The notes under the pieces are model-generated. The model was not told the origin of the DNA, ran no database searches, and saw nothing but the letters and a program-made list of their open reading frames with translations. 64,000 nucleotides of DNA from Chloroflexota bacterium (GTDB lineage: Bacteria > Chloroflexota > Anaerolineae > Aggregatilineales > Phototrophicaceae): assembly GCA_014338005.1 (NCBI GenBank), contig QUBZ01000005.1, positions 1 to 64,000 of the forward strand, read 5' to 3'. Below, one piece after another: positions 16,762 through 25,055 of this stretch (position 1 is its first letter; each line of letters opens with the position of its first letter). Both the position numbers and the translations under genes were made by a program.

Positions 16762-17664
16762 TTATTCGTCCAGCGGCGCTTTAAAGTCGTAAATGCCGTC
16801 GCGGACGGCCCAGCGGTGGCCGCACTCGCGGCAAACCAGGGTCGCGCTGTCGTGCGCCAGTTCGCCGCCGCATTCAGGGCAGACGAACAGCGACGGCGTA
16901 TTGAGATGATTGGGCGATGCGCCGAGCGCGATATTGCGAGTGAAGATGCTGGGCGTATACAGCAGCCCGGTGAGCTGAAGCAGACCGTCCATGCCGACCA
17001 GCAGATCGGTCGGCAGCCGGTTTTTGAGGGACGCCAGCCGGAAAAACGACACCGGCAGGCGTTTTTCGGTTTCAAAGCGGGCGGCCTCCAGGCGCTGCTG
17101 CACGTATTCGGGATGGAAGTCGAAGTTGAGTTCAACGAATTCCACCGGCTCAGGGTCATAGGGATTCCAGGTTTGTTTGCCCAGCGCATAGCGCAGAACA
17201 GCCTTTAGGTGGCGCTTGTTGGCGAATTCCAGGATGAACACGCCGCCGGGGACGAGGGCGCGCCGCACCTGCGAAAAAACGGCACTTATATCGCTGATGT
17301 GGTGAATCACCCGGATGCCGGTCGCGGCGTCGAACGTGCCGGGGCGAAAGGGCAGGCGGTAAGCATCGGCGGCCACGTACAGGTAGCGGTCGGAGCCGCC
17401 CAGGTGCTGGCGGGCGTAACGCAGCTGCGACAGCGAATAATCGAGCAGGACGACCTGTTCGTAAGCGTGGTATTCGTTGGTCAGGCGGCCAAAGCCCGCG
17501 CCGATCTCCAGCAGACGCCGCCCGCCGCCAGGCAGCAGACGGCGCAGCGCCACCCGTTCGACGCGATCTTCATAATCCCGGCCTTTGGCTTCCCAGAACT
17601 CCGTCCGGTAATTCGATCCTTCATAGTCGCAGATGCGAGGCCGGGATTCGCGTGGCTTGGGCAT
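16762..17664 (-). CDS. SAM-dependent methyltransferase with C-terminal zinc ribbon
   Basis: A 300-residue protein. The class I methyltransferase core covers about 35-160: motif I LLEIGAGFGRL, VVLLDYSLSQL, DAYRLPFRPGTFDAATGI and a post-IV LVPGGVFILEF. The last 40 residues hold CPECGG and CRECG, a four-cysteine zinc ribbon followed by VRDGIYDF, resembling Trm112-like domains. The ATG at 17664 follows a GAGAGGA site. The convergent neighbour ends 4 bases away. The substrate is unknown; the ubiE-like core suggests a lipid or small molecule, while the zinc ribbon suggests protein or RNA binding. Confidence 0.85.
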   Translation of the reverse strand: MPKPRESRPRICDYEGSNYRTEFWEAKGRDYEDRVERVALRRLLPGGGRRLLEIGAGFGRLTNEYHAYEQVVLLDYSLSQLRYARQHLGGSDRYLYVAADAYRLPFRPGTFDAATGIRVIHHISDISAVFSQVRRALVPGGVFILEFANKRHLKAVLRYALGKQTWNPYDPEPVEFVELNFDFHPEYVQQRLEAARFETEKRLPVSFFRLASLKNRLPTDLLVGMDGLLQLTGLLYTPSIFTRNIALGASPNHLNTPSLFVCPECGGELAHDSATLVCRECGHRWAVRDGIYDFKAPLDE

Positions 17665-17718
17665 AAATCCTCTCAGGTGATCGTATTGAACCGTAATTGC
17701 GATTATAAAACAAAGTTT

Positions 17719-17749
17719 AAAAAAGGGGGACACACAACCGGCGTCCCCC
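17719..17749 (-). terminator. Hairpin with U-tract on the minus strand
   Basis: On the minus strand GGGGGAC (17749-17743) pairs with GTCCCCC (17731-17725) and is followed by TTTTTT (17724-17719). It lies 28-58 bases beyond the 17777 stop, so it ends transcription of the repeat-rich membrane protein gene before the methyltransferase gene. Confidence 0.8.
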
Positions 17750-17776
17750 TTCGCAGATGCTGCGGCTTGCGGGCGG

Positions 17777-18820
17777 CTAACCGCCCGGTGTGGGCATAAT
17801 GCCCAGGTCGCCGCCAGGTGGCGTGGGTGTTGGGGAAGCTGGCGTTTCGCCGGGTTGGAGCGGCGGCGTCTGTTCCGGCACGGCCTGAACCGAACCCGGC
17901 GCGACGGACTGCACCTCGATGATGACCGGCAGGCCGGTGAAATTCGTGTTTGGGATGCCCTGCGCGTTCAGATTTTCCGCCGCCTGGATGTTAATTTCCT
18001 GCGGCGAGCTGCCGTTTTCGTACAGTTCCGGGCGCATTTGCATATCCAGCGCCGGGATGCCGCCCACCGGCACGATGCCAGTTTGCGCCGGCAGGTTGGC
18101 CGGCGGGAAGGGTTCGCCGCCCAGGGTATAGTTGAGGCCGGCGGTGCGCGAATAACCCGGCCAGGGGTTGGCCGTATAAACCGTGTCGGCCAGCAGGTCC
18201 GGCGGCGAGCCGCTTAAAAGCTGGCCGGCAAACGGCCCGACTTCGCTCCAACTGCCGGGCAGGTTGCCCAGGATGCGCACGACCGGTTCCAGCACCAGCC
18301 GGAGGTTGTCAACCGGGTCGTGGAGCTGCGTCTGGCTTAAGGGGATGATCGCGCGCACGTCCAGTTCGACCGGCACATCCAGGTTAACCGGCACTTGCAG
18401 GTTGACCGGCACGTCCAGGTTGAGCGAAACCGGCAGTTGAAGCCCCTGCGGCAGCGATAAAAACACCTGGGCGTTGTTCAGTTCGCCCACGCCCGGCAGC
18501 GTGATATTGGCCGTCACGGCCACCGGAACGGGGGCGGTCAGCACGACGTTGGTCATGGTGTTAAGCGGGATGCTGGTATTGAGCGGGATGCTGGTATTGA
18601 GCGGGATGCTGGTGCGAACCGGAATCGTCCAGTCAATGGTCGCGTTGTTCAGCCCGACGAAGCTGCTGTGCAGCCCTTCCAGCAGCGGCCCGGCGATATT
18701 CTTTTTGATGTCGAAAATCGTCAACAGCAGGAACACCACCACCAGAACCAGCACGACATTAACGATAAACGAAAAAATCACCATAAAGCGCCAGAAAAAC
18801 TTGCCGATTCTCCTGAGCAT
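17777..18820 (-). CDS. Membrane-anchored protein with internal short repeats
   Basis: A 347-residue protein I do not recognise. A single hydrophobic segment (about 13-37) anchors it, and the rest appears extracytoplasmic. After a helical part come three copies of the hexapeptide NTSIPL (about 70-88). A strand-rich section follows in which VPVNL, VPVNLD and VPVEL alternate every six residues (about 135-155), suggesting a beta-rich stalk. The C-terminus is rich in Pro and Thr. The ATG has an AAGGAG site. No catalytic motif is visible. It may be a cell-surface or scaffold protein; the function is unknown. Confidence 0.75.
   Translation of the reverse strand: MLRRIGKFFWRFMVIFSFIVNVVLVLVVVFLLLTIFDIKKNIAGPLLEGLHSSFVGLNNATIDWTIPVRTSIPLNTSIPLNTSIPLNTMTNVVLTAPVPVAVTANITLPGVGELNNAQVFLSLPQGLQLPVSLNLDVPVNLQVPVNLDVPVELDVRAIIPLSQTQLHDPVDNLRLVLEPVVRILGNLPGSWSEVGPFAGQLLSGSPPDLLADTVYTANPWPGYSRTAGLNYTLGGEPFPPANLPAQTGIVPVGGIPALDMQMRPELYENGSSPQEINIQAAENLNAQGIPNTNFTGLPVIIEVQSVAPGSVQAVPEQTPPLQPGETPASPTPTPPGGDLGIMPTPGG
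18565..18613. repeat. 18-bp coding tandem repeat
   Basis: The 18-base unit GCGGGATGCTGGTATTGA is perfect at 18565-18582 and 18583-18600, with a partial third copy at 18601-18613. It encodes the hexapeptide repeat of the membrane protein on the minus strand. More diverged 18-base units occur around 18358-18424. The near-identity of copies at DNA level points to recent slippage. Confidence 0.9.
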
Positions 18821-18930
18821 AAAACCTGCTCCTTAGTGTGGTTTCCGTCGTTGCGTAGCTACACTATACCTTACGCCGGAACATCAGAGCAAATAGATTT
18901 CTAACGGACGCCGTTCAGGGGGCGAAAAAT

Positions 18931-18963
18931 AAAAAACCGGGGCGAACAAATAGCCCGCCCCGG
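18931..18963 (-). terminator. Terminator of metK
   Basis: Minus strand: CCGGGGCG (18963-18956) pairs with CGCCCCGG (18944-18937), followed by TTTTTT (18936-18931). It lies 17 bases after the metK stop. Confidence 0.88.
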
Positions 18964-18979
18964 CGAACAAACGGCAGGA

Positions 18980-20221
18980 TTACAGCCCGGCCTCGCGGCG
19001 CAGCAGGTCGGCCTTGTCGGTTTTTTCCCAGGGTACGTCCAGGTCATCGCGGCCAAAATGCCCGTAGGCCGCCACCTGCTTGAAGATCGGGCGGCGTAGG
19101 TTCATGTCGCGGATGATGGCCGCCGGGCGCATGTCGAAGTGTTTGCGAATCAGCCCTTCGATGACTTCATCCGGCACCACGCCCGTGCCGAAGGTTTCGA
19201 CGGCGATGGACGTGGGCTGCGCGACGCCGATGGCATACGACACTTGCAGCTCGAAGCGGCTCGCCAGCCCGGCGGCCACCACATTTTTAGCGATGTAACG
19301 CGCCATATACGCGGCGCTGCGGTCAACCTTCGTCGGGTCTTTGCCGGAAAACGCGCCGCCGCCGTGCCGCGCCACGCCGCCGTAGGTGTCCACGATGATC
19401 TTACGTCCGGTCAGTCCCGAATCGCCCAGCGGCCCGCCGGTGACAAAACGCCCGGTGGGGTTGACATAAATGCGCGTATCGGCGTCCAGCATGTCCTCCG
19501 GGACGATGGGTTTGATGATGTGTTCGATCACCGCCGCGCGGATTTCTTCCTGGCTGATTTCCGGCGCGTGCTGCGTGGAGATGACGATGGCATCCACCCG
19601 CTTGGGGCGGCCATAGGCATATTCGACCGTCACCTGGCTTTTGGCGTCCGGTCGCAGCCAGGGCAGTTCGTGGCTTTTGCGCGCTTCGGCCAGGCGGCGC
19701 GTCAGCTTGTGCGCCAGGGAAATCGTCAGCGGCATGAGTTCCGGTGTTTCGTCGCAGGCGAAGCCGATCATCATACCCTGGTCGCCCGCGCCGATGGCCT
19801 CAATTTCGGCATCGGTCATTTTACCCTCGCGGGCTTCCAGCGCCTTGTCCACGCCCTGGGCAATGTCCGGGGACTGCTCTTTGATCGAAACAATCACGCC
19901 GCAGGTATCGGCGTCGAAGCCGAATTTGCCGCGCGTGTAACCGATGTCGCGCACCGTCTCGCGCACCAGGCGTTCGATGTCTACATAGGCGCTGGTGGTG
20001 ATTTCGCCGAACACAAAAACGATGCCGGTCGTCGTGGACGATTCGCAGGCGACGCGCGCGTTCGGGTCCTGTTCCAGGATGGCGTCCAGAACCGCATCGG
20101 AAATCTGGTCGCACATTTTGTCGGGATGCCCTTCCGAAACCGACTCCGACGTGAAGACGTAGTGCGGCGAGGTCATGAAGGTGGTGTTGGACAACTGCTG
20201 ACGCTCCTTAAGACTGACCAT
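18980..20221 (-). CDS. metK: S-adenosylmethionine synthetase
   Basis: A 413-residue enzyme making S-adenosylmethionine from methionine and ATP. It has the N-terminal [20 protein letters not shown], the ATP-binding [12 protein letters not shown] block, and the C-terminal [19 protein letters not shown] lysine-containing loop. The length is slightly above the usual 380-400. I take the ATG at 20221, which follows GGAGGAAACTCAC. Upstream in-frame starts would lie in the riboswitch terminator. It is regulated by a SAM-I riboswitch, so SAM represses its own synthesis. Confidence 0.97.
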   Translation of the reverse strand: MVSLKERQQLSNTTFMTSPHYVFTSESVSEGHPDKMCDQISDAVLDAILEQDPNARVACESSTTTGIVFVFGEITTSAYVDIERLVRETVRDIGYTRGKFGFDADTCGVIVSIKEQSPDIAQGVDKALEAREGKMTDAEIEAIGAGDQGMMIGFACDETPELMPLTISLAHKLTRRLAEARKSHELPWLRPDAKSQVTVEYAYGRPKRVDAIVISTQHAPEISQEEIRAAVIEHIIKPIVPEDMLDADTRIYVNPTGRFVTGGPLGDSGLTGRKIIVDTYGGVARHGGGAFSGKDPTKVDRSAAYMARYIAKNVVAAGLASRFELQVSYAIGVAQPTSIAVETFGTGVVPDEVIEGLIRKHFDMRPAAIIRDMNLRRPIFKQVAAYGHFGRDDLDVPWEKTDKADLLRREAGL

Positions 20222-20241
20222 GTGAGTTTCCTCCATAAAGT

Positions 20242-20271
20242 AAAAACGCCTCCCCTGGAACCGAGGAGGCG
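20242..20271 (-). terminator. SAM-riboswitch terminator upstream of metK
   Basis: Minus strand: CGCCTCC (20271-20265) pairs with GGAGGCG (20253-20247), followed by TTTTT (20246-20242). It lies between the SAM-I aptamer and the metK ribosome-binding site, as expected for transcriptional attenuation. Confidence 0.88.
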
Positions 20272-20288
20272 CGTGTTCGCTGCTCAAG

Positions 20289-20390
20289 CTCATCTTCCAG
20301 AGTTACCCTCTGTCGGACTTGGCACCTTCCCAACGCTTTGGGGGTTGCCGCGGTTTCTCAGGGCCGAATCCCTCCACCGCTCGTGATGAG
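20289..20390 (-). promoter_or_regulatory. SAM-I riboswitch (S box)
   Basis: Read on the minus strand, the P1 helix is CTCATCACGA (20390-20381) with GAAGATGAG (20297-20289). Between them are the S-box landmarks GGTGGAGGGATTCGGCCCTG, GAAACCGCGGCAACC, GGTGCCAAGTCC and the final GGTAACTCTGG. SAM binding should favour the terminator at 20242-20271 and switch off metK. Confidence 0.95.
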
Positions 20391-20461
20391 TGCTGGGGTC
20401 GCACTTTCAGATTGTGTTTAATCGAATAACGACACCCTAAAATTAACCTAAAGTGAAGGTA

Positions 20462-20490
20462 ATTTTACCAGTTTTGCCGGTCGAATGCAA
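20462..20490 (-). promoter_or_regulatory. Probable promoter of metK and its riboswitch
   Basis: Minus strand: TTGCAT (20490-20485), 17-base spacer, TAAAAT (20467-20462). This is about 70 bases before the riboswitch P1 helix. Confidence 0.55.
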
Positions 20491-20569
20491 CAGCCAGGCA
20501 GGGCAATCGTATATAAACGGTAGAAGTGTTCTAAATCTGCTTTTCGACCCCCTCCGTCCCTTCGATACA

Positions 20570-20636
20570 CCTCCCCCGTATACGGGGGAGGATGAATGCT
20601 CGCGTGACTCGCGCCCTCCCCGTATATGGGGAGGGC
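20570..20636. repeat. Paired long palindromes between metK and folE
   Basis: The gap 20491-20733 has no gene. It holds a perfect 22-bp palindrome (20570-20591, CCTCCCCCGTA then its complement) and a second 24-bp palindrome (20613-20636) with a single mismatch. The spacer between them is 21 bases. The cores CCCCGTAT-ACGGGG and CCCCGTAT-ATGGGG are related in sequence, so this looks like one mobile-type or REP-like unit with two hairpins. The flanks carry GACCCC (near 20547) and GGGGTC (near 20643), giving an outer imperfect inverted repeat. I see no T runs after the hairpins. Confidence 0.85.
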
Positions 20637-20733
20637 CGGGGAGGGGTCTGAAAGGGACATGAGCCGGTTAAGATTTGATATGCAATCGCCCTGGTCAGAT
20701 GGCGCTCCGCCCATGTCGCCAATCTGAAGTGCC

Positions 20734-21432
20734 TTAAAAATTGCCGCCGGCGGCCCGGCTGCGCCCCAGGTGCGCCAGGAACTCGTCACGGGTGGTGCGG
20801 TTGGTGCGGAAATCGCCGAGCATGGCGCTGGTGGTCATGCTGGAGTCGTGTTTGTGGACGCCGCGAATCATCGAACACATATGTTTACCCTCCAGGACGA
20901 CGGCCACGCCCTGCGCGTCCAGCACTTCGTTAATAAAGTCTGCGATCTGGCGCGTCATGCGTTCCTGCACCTGCAAGCGCCGGGCGAACATATCCACGAT
21001 GCGCGGAATCTTCGACAGGCCGATCACCTTGCCGCGCGGGATGTACGCGACGTGAGCATGGCCGATGAAAGGCAGCATGTGGTGTTCGCACAGGCTGGAA
21101 AACTCGATGTCGCGCACAATCACCATGTCGTCGTATTCCACGTCGAAGATGGCGTTGTTGATAAGTTTCGAGGGGTCTACCCGGTAGCCGCCCAGCAGTT
21201 CTTCGTACATTTTGGCGACGCGCCGGGGCGTGTTCAGCAGCCCTTCGCGGTTCGGGTCTTCACCGACGGCGGTTAAAATATCAACGGTCGCCGCCTCGAT
21301 CCGGGCGTGATCCACCGGGGGCAGACCGAGGTCGAAAATCCGCAGGAAGTCCTCTGACTGAAACTTATCTTCCATTTCCGCCAGGAGGTTTCCGTTCGTG
21401 AACAGCTCCTTATGATTACCGTTTGTATACAT
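20734..21432 (-). CDS. folE: GTP cyclohydrolase I
   Basis: A 232-residue enzyme converting GTP to dihydroneopterin triphosphate, the first step of folate synthesis. Zinc ligands C115 and H118 ([10 protein letters not shown]) and C186 (HMCSMIRG) are all present, as is the [13 protein letters not shown] motif near 64-76. The first 35 residues are a poorly conserved leader. I take the ATG at 21432, with AAGGTG upstream; a later ATG at residue 20 is possible. It is divergent from folB, and together with folB and folK it covers three early folate steps. Confidence 0.96.
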   Translation of the reverse strand: MYTNGNHKELFTNGNLLAEMEDKFQSEDFLRIFDLGLPPVDHARIEAATVDILTAVGEDPNREGLLNTPRRVAKMYEELLGGYRVDPSKLINNAIFDVEYDDMVIVRDIEFSSLCEHHMLPFIGHAHVAYIPRGKVIGLSKIPRIVDMFARRLQVQERMTRQIADFINEVLDAQGVAVVLEGKHMCSMIRGVHKHDSSMTTSAMLGDFRTNRTTRDEFLAHLGRSRAAGGNF

Positions 21433-21622
21433 TATGTTCACCTTATGACCATTCTCTGCATCATTATTGACATTGAACCGCATTATACAGGAGTTTTTGT
21501 TACCAACATCATTAATTTATCAAACATTAAACCGATGATTACTATCCGCTAAAGCTGGTCTTTTGAGGCTTATGGTTATAATCCTTTCTAAACCGGCCAG
21601 GAACGATAGAAAGCTAACGACG

Positions 21623-21985
21623 GTGGATATAATCGAGATTGACAACCTGCGGCTGCGCTGCGTGATCGGCTTCAGCCCGCACGAACGGAAAGATAAACAG
21701 GATGTGGTCATCGGCCTGCGTATCCGCGCCGACATGCGCCGCGCCGGGCAAACCGACAATCCGGACGACGCCTTCAACTACCGCACGGTGACGAAGGTGA
21801 TAATTGGACACGTTGAGAATTCCAGTTATTACCTGGTGGAGGCGCTGGCGACGGCGATTGCGCGCATCTGCGTGGTGGAACATAACGCCGAGTGGGTGCA
21901 GGTGCGCGTGCATAAACCCGGCGCGCTGCGGTTTGCCGACAGCGTGGGGGTAGTCATCGAAAGGACGCGCGATGACTTCGCCTGA
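21623..21985 (+). CDS. folB: Dihydroneopterin aldolase
   Basis: A 120-residue enzyme of the FolB family that cleaves dihydroneopterin to 6-hydroxymethyl-dihydropterin and glycolaldehyde. It has the opening IEIDNLRLRCVIGF.PHER pattern, a central NYRTVTKVI segment, the ALATAIARICV helix and the terminal VRVHKPGALRFADSVGV. The start is uncertain: the GTG at 21623 gives the usual length, while an ATG at 21572 would add 17 residues. It overlaps folK by 14 bases, so the two are translationally coupled. Confidence 0.9.
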   Translation: MDIIEIDNLRLRCVIGFSPHERKDKQDVVIGLRIRADMRRAGQTDNPDDAFNYRTVTKVIIGHVENSSYYLVEALATAIARICVVEHNAEWVQVRVHKPGALRFADSVGVVIERTRDDFA

Positions 21986-22475
21986 TGTGTATGTTTCGCT
22001 CGGCTCGAACATCGCGCCGGAACGCAGCCTGGCCGAGGCGGTGCGGCTGCTGCGCCAGAAGTGCGACGTGCTGGCGCTGTCATCGGTTTACCGCACCGCG
22101 CCCCAGGGTTATGCCGACCAGCCTGATTTTTTGAATATGGCCGTGAAGCTGCATACGGCGCTGCCGCCGGAAATATTCAAACGCGAGGTGCTGGATTGGA
22201 TTGAGCGGCGATTGGGGCGCGTGCGCGACCCGCTGAACAAAAACGCCCCGCGCACGATTGACCTGGATATTTCGCTGTGGGGCAGCGCCGTTTTTACTTA
22301 CGGTGATAAACCCTGGCGCGTGCCGGACCCGGACATCGTGCGTTTTGCCCACGTAGCCGTGCCGCTGGCGGAACTGTCGCCGGATTTTTTGCACCCGACC
22401 GAAGGGCTTACCCTGGCGGCGCTGGTCGCGCGTTTTAAGAGCGAGATTTTCGAGCGGTTTGTGTTAACGATCTGA
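21972..22475 (+). CDS. folK: 2-amino-4-hydroxy-6-hydroxymethyldihydropteridine pyrophosphokinase
   Basis: A 167-residue HPPK, which transfers pyrophosphate from ATP to hydroxymethyl-dihydropterin. Family motifs are YVSLGSNIAPE at the N-terminus, VYRTAPQGY.DQPDFLN, and the catalytic loop NKNAPRTIDLDI, whose two Asp residues bind Mg. The length fits. It starts within the end of folB and continues the folate module; folP is not in the window. Confidence 0.95.
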   Translation: MTSPDVYVSLGSNIAPERSLAEAVRLLRQKCDVLALSSVYRTAPQGYADQPDFLNMAVKLHTALPPEIFKREVLDWIERRLGRVRDPLNKNAPRTIDLDISLWGSAVFTYGDKPWRVPDPDIVRFAHVAVPLAELSPDFLHPTEGLTLAALVARFKSEIFERFVLTI

Positions 22476-22605
22476 TGTTCAGCCGCGCACAGCCGGGCAA
22501 ACGTCGGTTGAAAGCCCTTCAGGAATTGGCGGCAGGTGGTACAATAACGCCCGATGCGCGTTTCTGGCGCTAACAGACTCGCCACCACCTGGGAGAGTGT
22601 TTTTG

Positions 22606-23262
22606 ATGAATCTGATTGATTATGGGCGTATCCTGCTGCGGCGCGGGTGGATTATGCTGCTGCTGGCGCTGGCTGCCGCCGCCGCCGGCTATTTCCTCAG
22701 CACGCAGCAGACCAAAATTTACCAGTCTACGCAGCGGGTTTTAATCCAGCCGGCGCGCACCGATCTGGGGCTGGCCGAGGCCATTCTGCGCGTGTTGAAT
22801 TCCTACGCCGTTTACATTGACAGCGAGACGGTAGCCCGCCGCGTGATTGATGAGCTTCAGCTGGATATGACGCCGGGCGACCTGAAAAGTAATGTGTTCA
22901 TCGCGCCGGACATGCTGCGGCTGGTGATTCAGATTGACGTGCGCCTGCCCGACTGCGACCTGGCGAACGACGTGGCGCGGGTGTGGGGCGACCAGCTGGT
23001 GCAGTGGCGCAACCAGCAGAACCAGCTTCAGCGCCGGGAAGACCGGGTGGACGCCTTGCCCGCCGACACGCCCCGCTGCGAGCTGTTCGCGCCGCGCCCG
23101 CTGGTGAATACGGCGGTGGGCGGGGTGCTGGGGCTTTTGCTGGGCGGCATCATCGTTTTTGTGCTGGAATATCTGGAAAGCAGCATCATCCGCCGCCGGG
23201 AGGACCTCGAACGTTCGCTCGACCTGCCTGTGCTGGCGGCCATCCCGGACTCGGAAGGATAG
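22606..23262 (+). CDS. Wzz/YveK-type polysaccharide chain-length protein
   Basis: A 218-residue inner-membrane protein of the polysaccharide co-polymerase class. Two hydrophobic segments (about 15-34 and 165-185) flank an extracytoplasmic helical domain. The second ends in VLEYLESSIIRRREDLE, typical of these proteins, and the C-terminus LDLPVLAAIPD is the usual link to the partner kinase. The ATG at 22606 follows GGGAGAG. The partner ATPase starts 6 bases downstream. It regulates the length of an exported polysaccharide. Confidence 0.87.
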   Translation: MNLIDYGRILLRRGWIMLLLALAAAAAGYFLSTQQTKIYQSTQRVLIQPARTDLGLAEAILRVLNSYAVYIDSETVARRVIDELQLDMTPGDLKSNVFIAPDMLRLVIQIDVRLPDCDLANDVARVWGDQLVQWRNQQNQLQRREDRVDALPADTPRCELFAPRPLVNTAVGGVLGLLLGGIIVFVLEYLESSIIRRREDLERSLDLPVLAAIPDSEG

Positions 23263-23267
23263 GCGAC

Positions 23268-23927
23268 ATGACGAAAACCCAACTCATCACCCTCAGCGAT
23301 CCTCGCTCGGCGGCTGCCGAAGCCTACCGCACGCTGCGTACCAACCTGATGTTCAGCAGCGTGGAGCAGCCGATTCATACGCTGCTGGTTACATCGTCGG
23401 CGGCGGACGAGGGCAAAAGCGTGCTGCTGGCGAATCTGGCGGCAGCGTTCGCGCAGGGGGGGAACAAAACCATCCTGGTAGATGCCGACCTGCGGAAGCC
23501 GTCCCAGCACGACATTTGGGGAGTGAGCAGCGAGCGCGGCCTGACGACCATGATTTTGGAAGATGCCGCGCTGTCCACGCCGCCGCTGGTGAATACCGAA
23601 GTGCCAAATCTTCAGGTGCTGCCCGCCGGGCCGCTGCCGCCCAATGCTGCCGACGTGTTGAGCAGCCAGCGTATGACGGAGATTATCGGTCTGTTGAAGG
23701 CGCGGGCGAATTACGTGCTGTTCGACAGCCCGCCGGTGCTGGCCGCGACCGATGCCGCGCTGCTCGGCTCGAAGCTGGACGGCGTGCTGCTGGTGGTGCG
23801 CGCCGGGCATACTCGCCGCGACCAGGCGGCCCGCGCCCGCCAGGCGCTGGAGCGCGTCCACGTGCGAATCGTCGGCGCGGTTTTAAGCAACGCCCCCAAA
23901 GAAAGCGCGGCGGGTTATTATGGGTGA
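23268..23927 (+). CDS. CpsD/CapB-type BY-kinase ATPase
   Basis: A 219-residue P-loop protein of the bacterial tyrosine kinase family. Walker A is SSAADEGKSV, Walker A' ILVDADLRKPS, and Walker B VLFDSPPVLAATDA. The N-terminal EAYRTLRTNLMFS is the segment that contacts the partner membrane protein. The C-terminal tyrosine cluster that is autophosphorylated in well-studied members is reduced to a single GYYG end. It works with the co-polymerase at 22606 in controlling polysaccharide export. The FRG-domain gene starts 6 bases later. Confidence 0.9.
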   Translation: MTKTQLITLSDPRSAAAEAYRTLRTNLMFSSVEQPIHTLLVTSSAADEGKSVLLANLAAAFAQGGNKTILVDADLRKPSQHDIWGVSSERGLTTMILEDAALSTPPLVNTEVPNLQVLPAGPLPPNAADVLSSQRMTEIIGLLKARANYVLFDSPPVLAATDAALLGSKLDGVLLVVRAGHTRRDQAARARQALERVHVRIVGAVLSNAPKESAAGYYG

Positions 23928-23933
23928 GGCCAG

Positions 23934-24734
23934 ATGGTCACGACGCCAAACGACATTCGCGTACACGACTGGAACGAGTTAAACGACCAGATTTTTGAAG
24001 GGTCGTGGAACGAGGCGTTACAACGCTACCGCACCCCGTTTGCGTTTCGCGGCGTATCGAGCGTGCAGCACGATCTGAAAACCAGTCTGATGCGGTTGGG
24101 CGGTGATTACGCCATTCTGGAACAGGTGATTCTGCGGAATTTTCGTAAGTACGCCCACCGGGACGCCAGCCCCGGCGATTCGGTCTGGAACTGGATGGCG
24201 CTGGCGCAGCATCACGGCCTGCCCACGCGGCTGCTGGACTGGACATTTTCGCCTTATGTGGCGCTGCATTTTCTGACGGCCAACCTGGACGCCTACGATG
24301 AGGACGGCGCGCTGTGGTGTGTCAACATCCGGCTGCTGCGGCGGCTGCTGCCGGAAAAGCTGAAGATGATCCTGACCGAAGAATATGCTATCGGCTTCAG
24401 CGTGGATATGTTGGGCCGCGCCGCGCTTTCGCTCCAGGAATTCGACCGCCTGGCCGACGAGCCATTTGCTATCTTTTTCGACCCGCCGGCGCTTGACCAG
24501 CGGCTTGTGAACCAACTGGCGGTGTTTTCAATGATGTCCAGCCCGACGGCGGCGCTGGACGAATGGCTGGCGGATAAACCCGACCTGTACCGGCGCATCA
24601 TCATCCCGGCGGAACTGAAATGGACGGTGCGTGACCGGCTGGATGATTTGAACGTTACCGAACGGGTATTGTTTCCGGGGCTGGACGGCCTCAGCAGTTG
24701 GCTGAAGCGGTACTACAGCCCGCGCAACCGGTAG
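23934..24734 (+). CDS. FRG domain-containing protein
   Basis: A 266-residue soluble protein. Residues about 28-150 carry the FRG domain, named after its Phe-Arg-Gly motif, here in FAFRGVSSVQHDLKTSL, followed by the conserved MALAQHHGLPTRLLDWT block and ALHFL. FRG proteins occur in bacteria, phages and plasmids; their biochemical role is unsettled. This one is encoded directly behind a BY-kinase ATPase, 6 bases apart, so it is probably co-transcribed with the polysaccharide control pair. The C-terminal ~110 residues are not recognised. Confidence 0.85.
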   Translation: MVTTPNDIRVHDWNELNDQIFEGSWNEALQRYRTPFAFRGVSSVQHDLKTSLMRLGGDYAILEQVILRNFRKYAHRDASPGDSVWNWMALAQHHGLPTRLLDWTFSPYVALHFLTANLDAYDEDGALWCVNIRLLRRLLPEKLKMILTEEYAIGFSVDMLGRAALSLQEFDRLADEPFAIFFDPPALDQRLVNQLAVFSMMSSPTAALDEWLADKPDLYRRIIIPAELKWTVRDRLDDLNVTERVLFPGLDGLSSWLKRYYSPRNR

Positions 24735-24797
24735 CGCCGCGCCGCAATGTTAAGCGGCGCGAGGGGCGCTTCGCTGTACAATGATAGAGAAGGGCTG

Positions 24798-24989
24798 ATG
24801 GCCGCCATGCCGGACGACAACCTGCCGCCTGACCCCAACGCGCTTGCCAAATGGGAAAAACTCCCCCAGAATAAACCGTCGAAACAGGCGCTCCCGCCCC
24901 TGGCTGGCGGCGCGCGCCGGATGTGGTGGGCGCTGGCGCTGCTTGCCGGGCTGGCGTTGATCGCGCTGCTGCAAGGTCGTATCGGGTAG
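24798..24989 (+). CDS. Small single-pass membrane protein
   Basis: A 63-residue protein with a proline-rich polar N-terminus (first 35 residues) and one C-terminal hydrophobic segment (about 38-57: MWWALALLAGLALIALL). It is therefore probably tail-anchored with the N-terminus inside. The ATG at 24798 follows GAGAAGGG. A TACAAT (24777-24782) may be a -10 element, and a perfect 8-bp hairpin without T run (24738-24761) separates it from the FRG gene. No homology is recognised. Confidence 0.6.
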   Translation: MAAMPDDNLPPDPNALAKWEKLPQNKPSKQALPPLAGGARRMWWALALLAGLALIALLQGRIG

Positions 24990-25055
24990 GGCCGGCTTTT
25001 TAAACCCGCCCTGACCATGTGCCGGGTTGGAATAATCAAAGGGGAAAGGCCGATT

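Noticed and set aside
19139-20386. Open frame of about 415 codons on the plus strand across metK and its riboswitch
   Set aside because: It is antisense to an unmistakable metK and runs through the SAM-I aptamer, so it is an artefact of composition.
20570-20636. Intrinsic terminator for folE
   Set aside because: The palindromes are long and stable, but no T run follows on the minus strand and they are related to each other, which fits a repeat better.
22508-22545. TTGAAA and TACAAT as a promoter for the Wzz gene
   Set aside because: The spacing is 26 bases, too long for a sigma70-type promoter, and no better -35 is visible.
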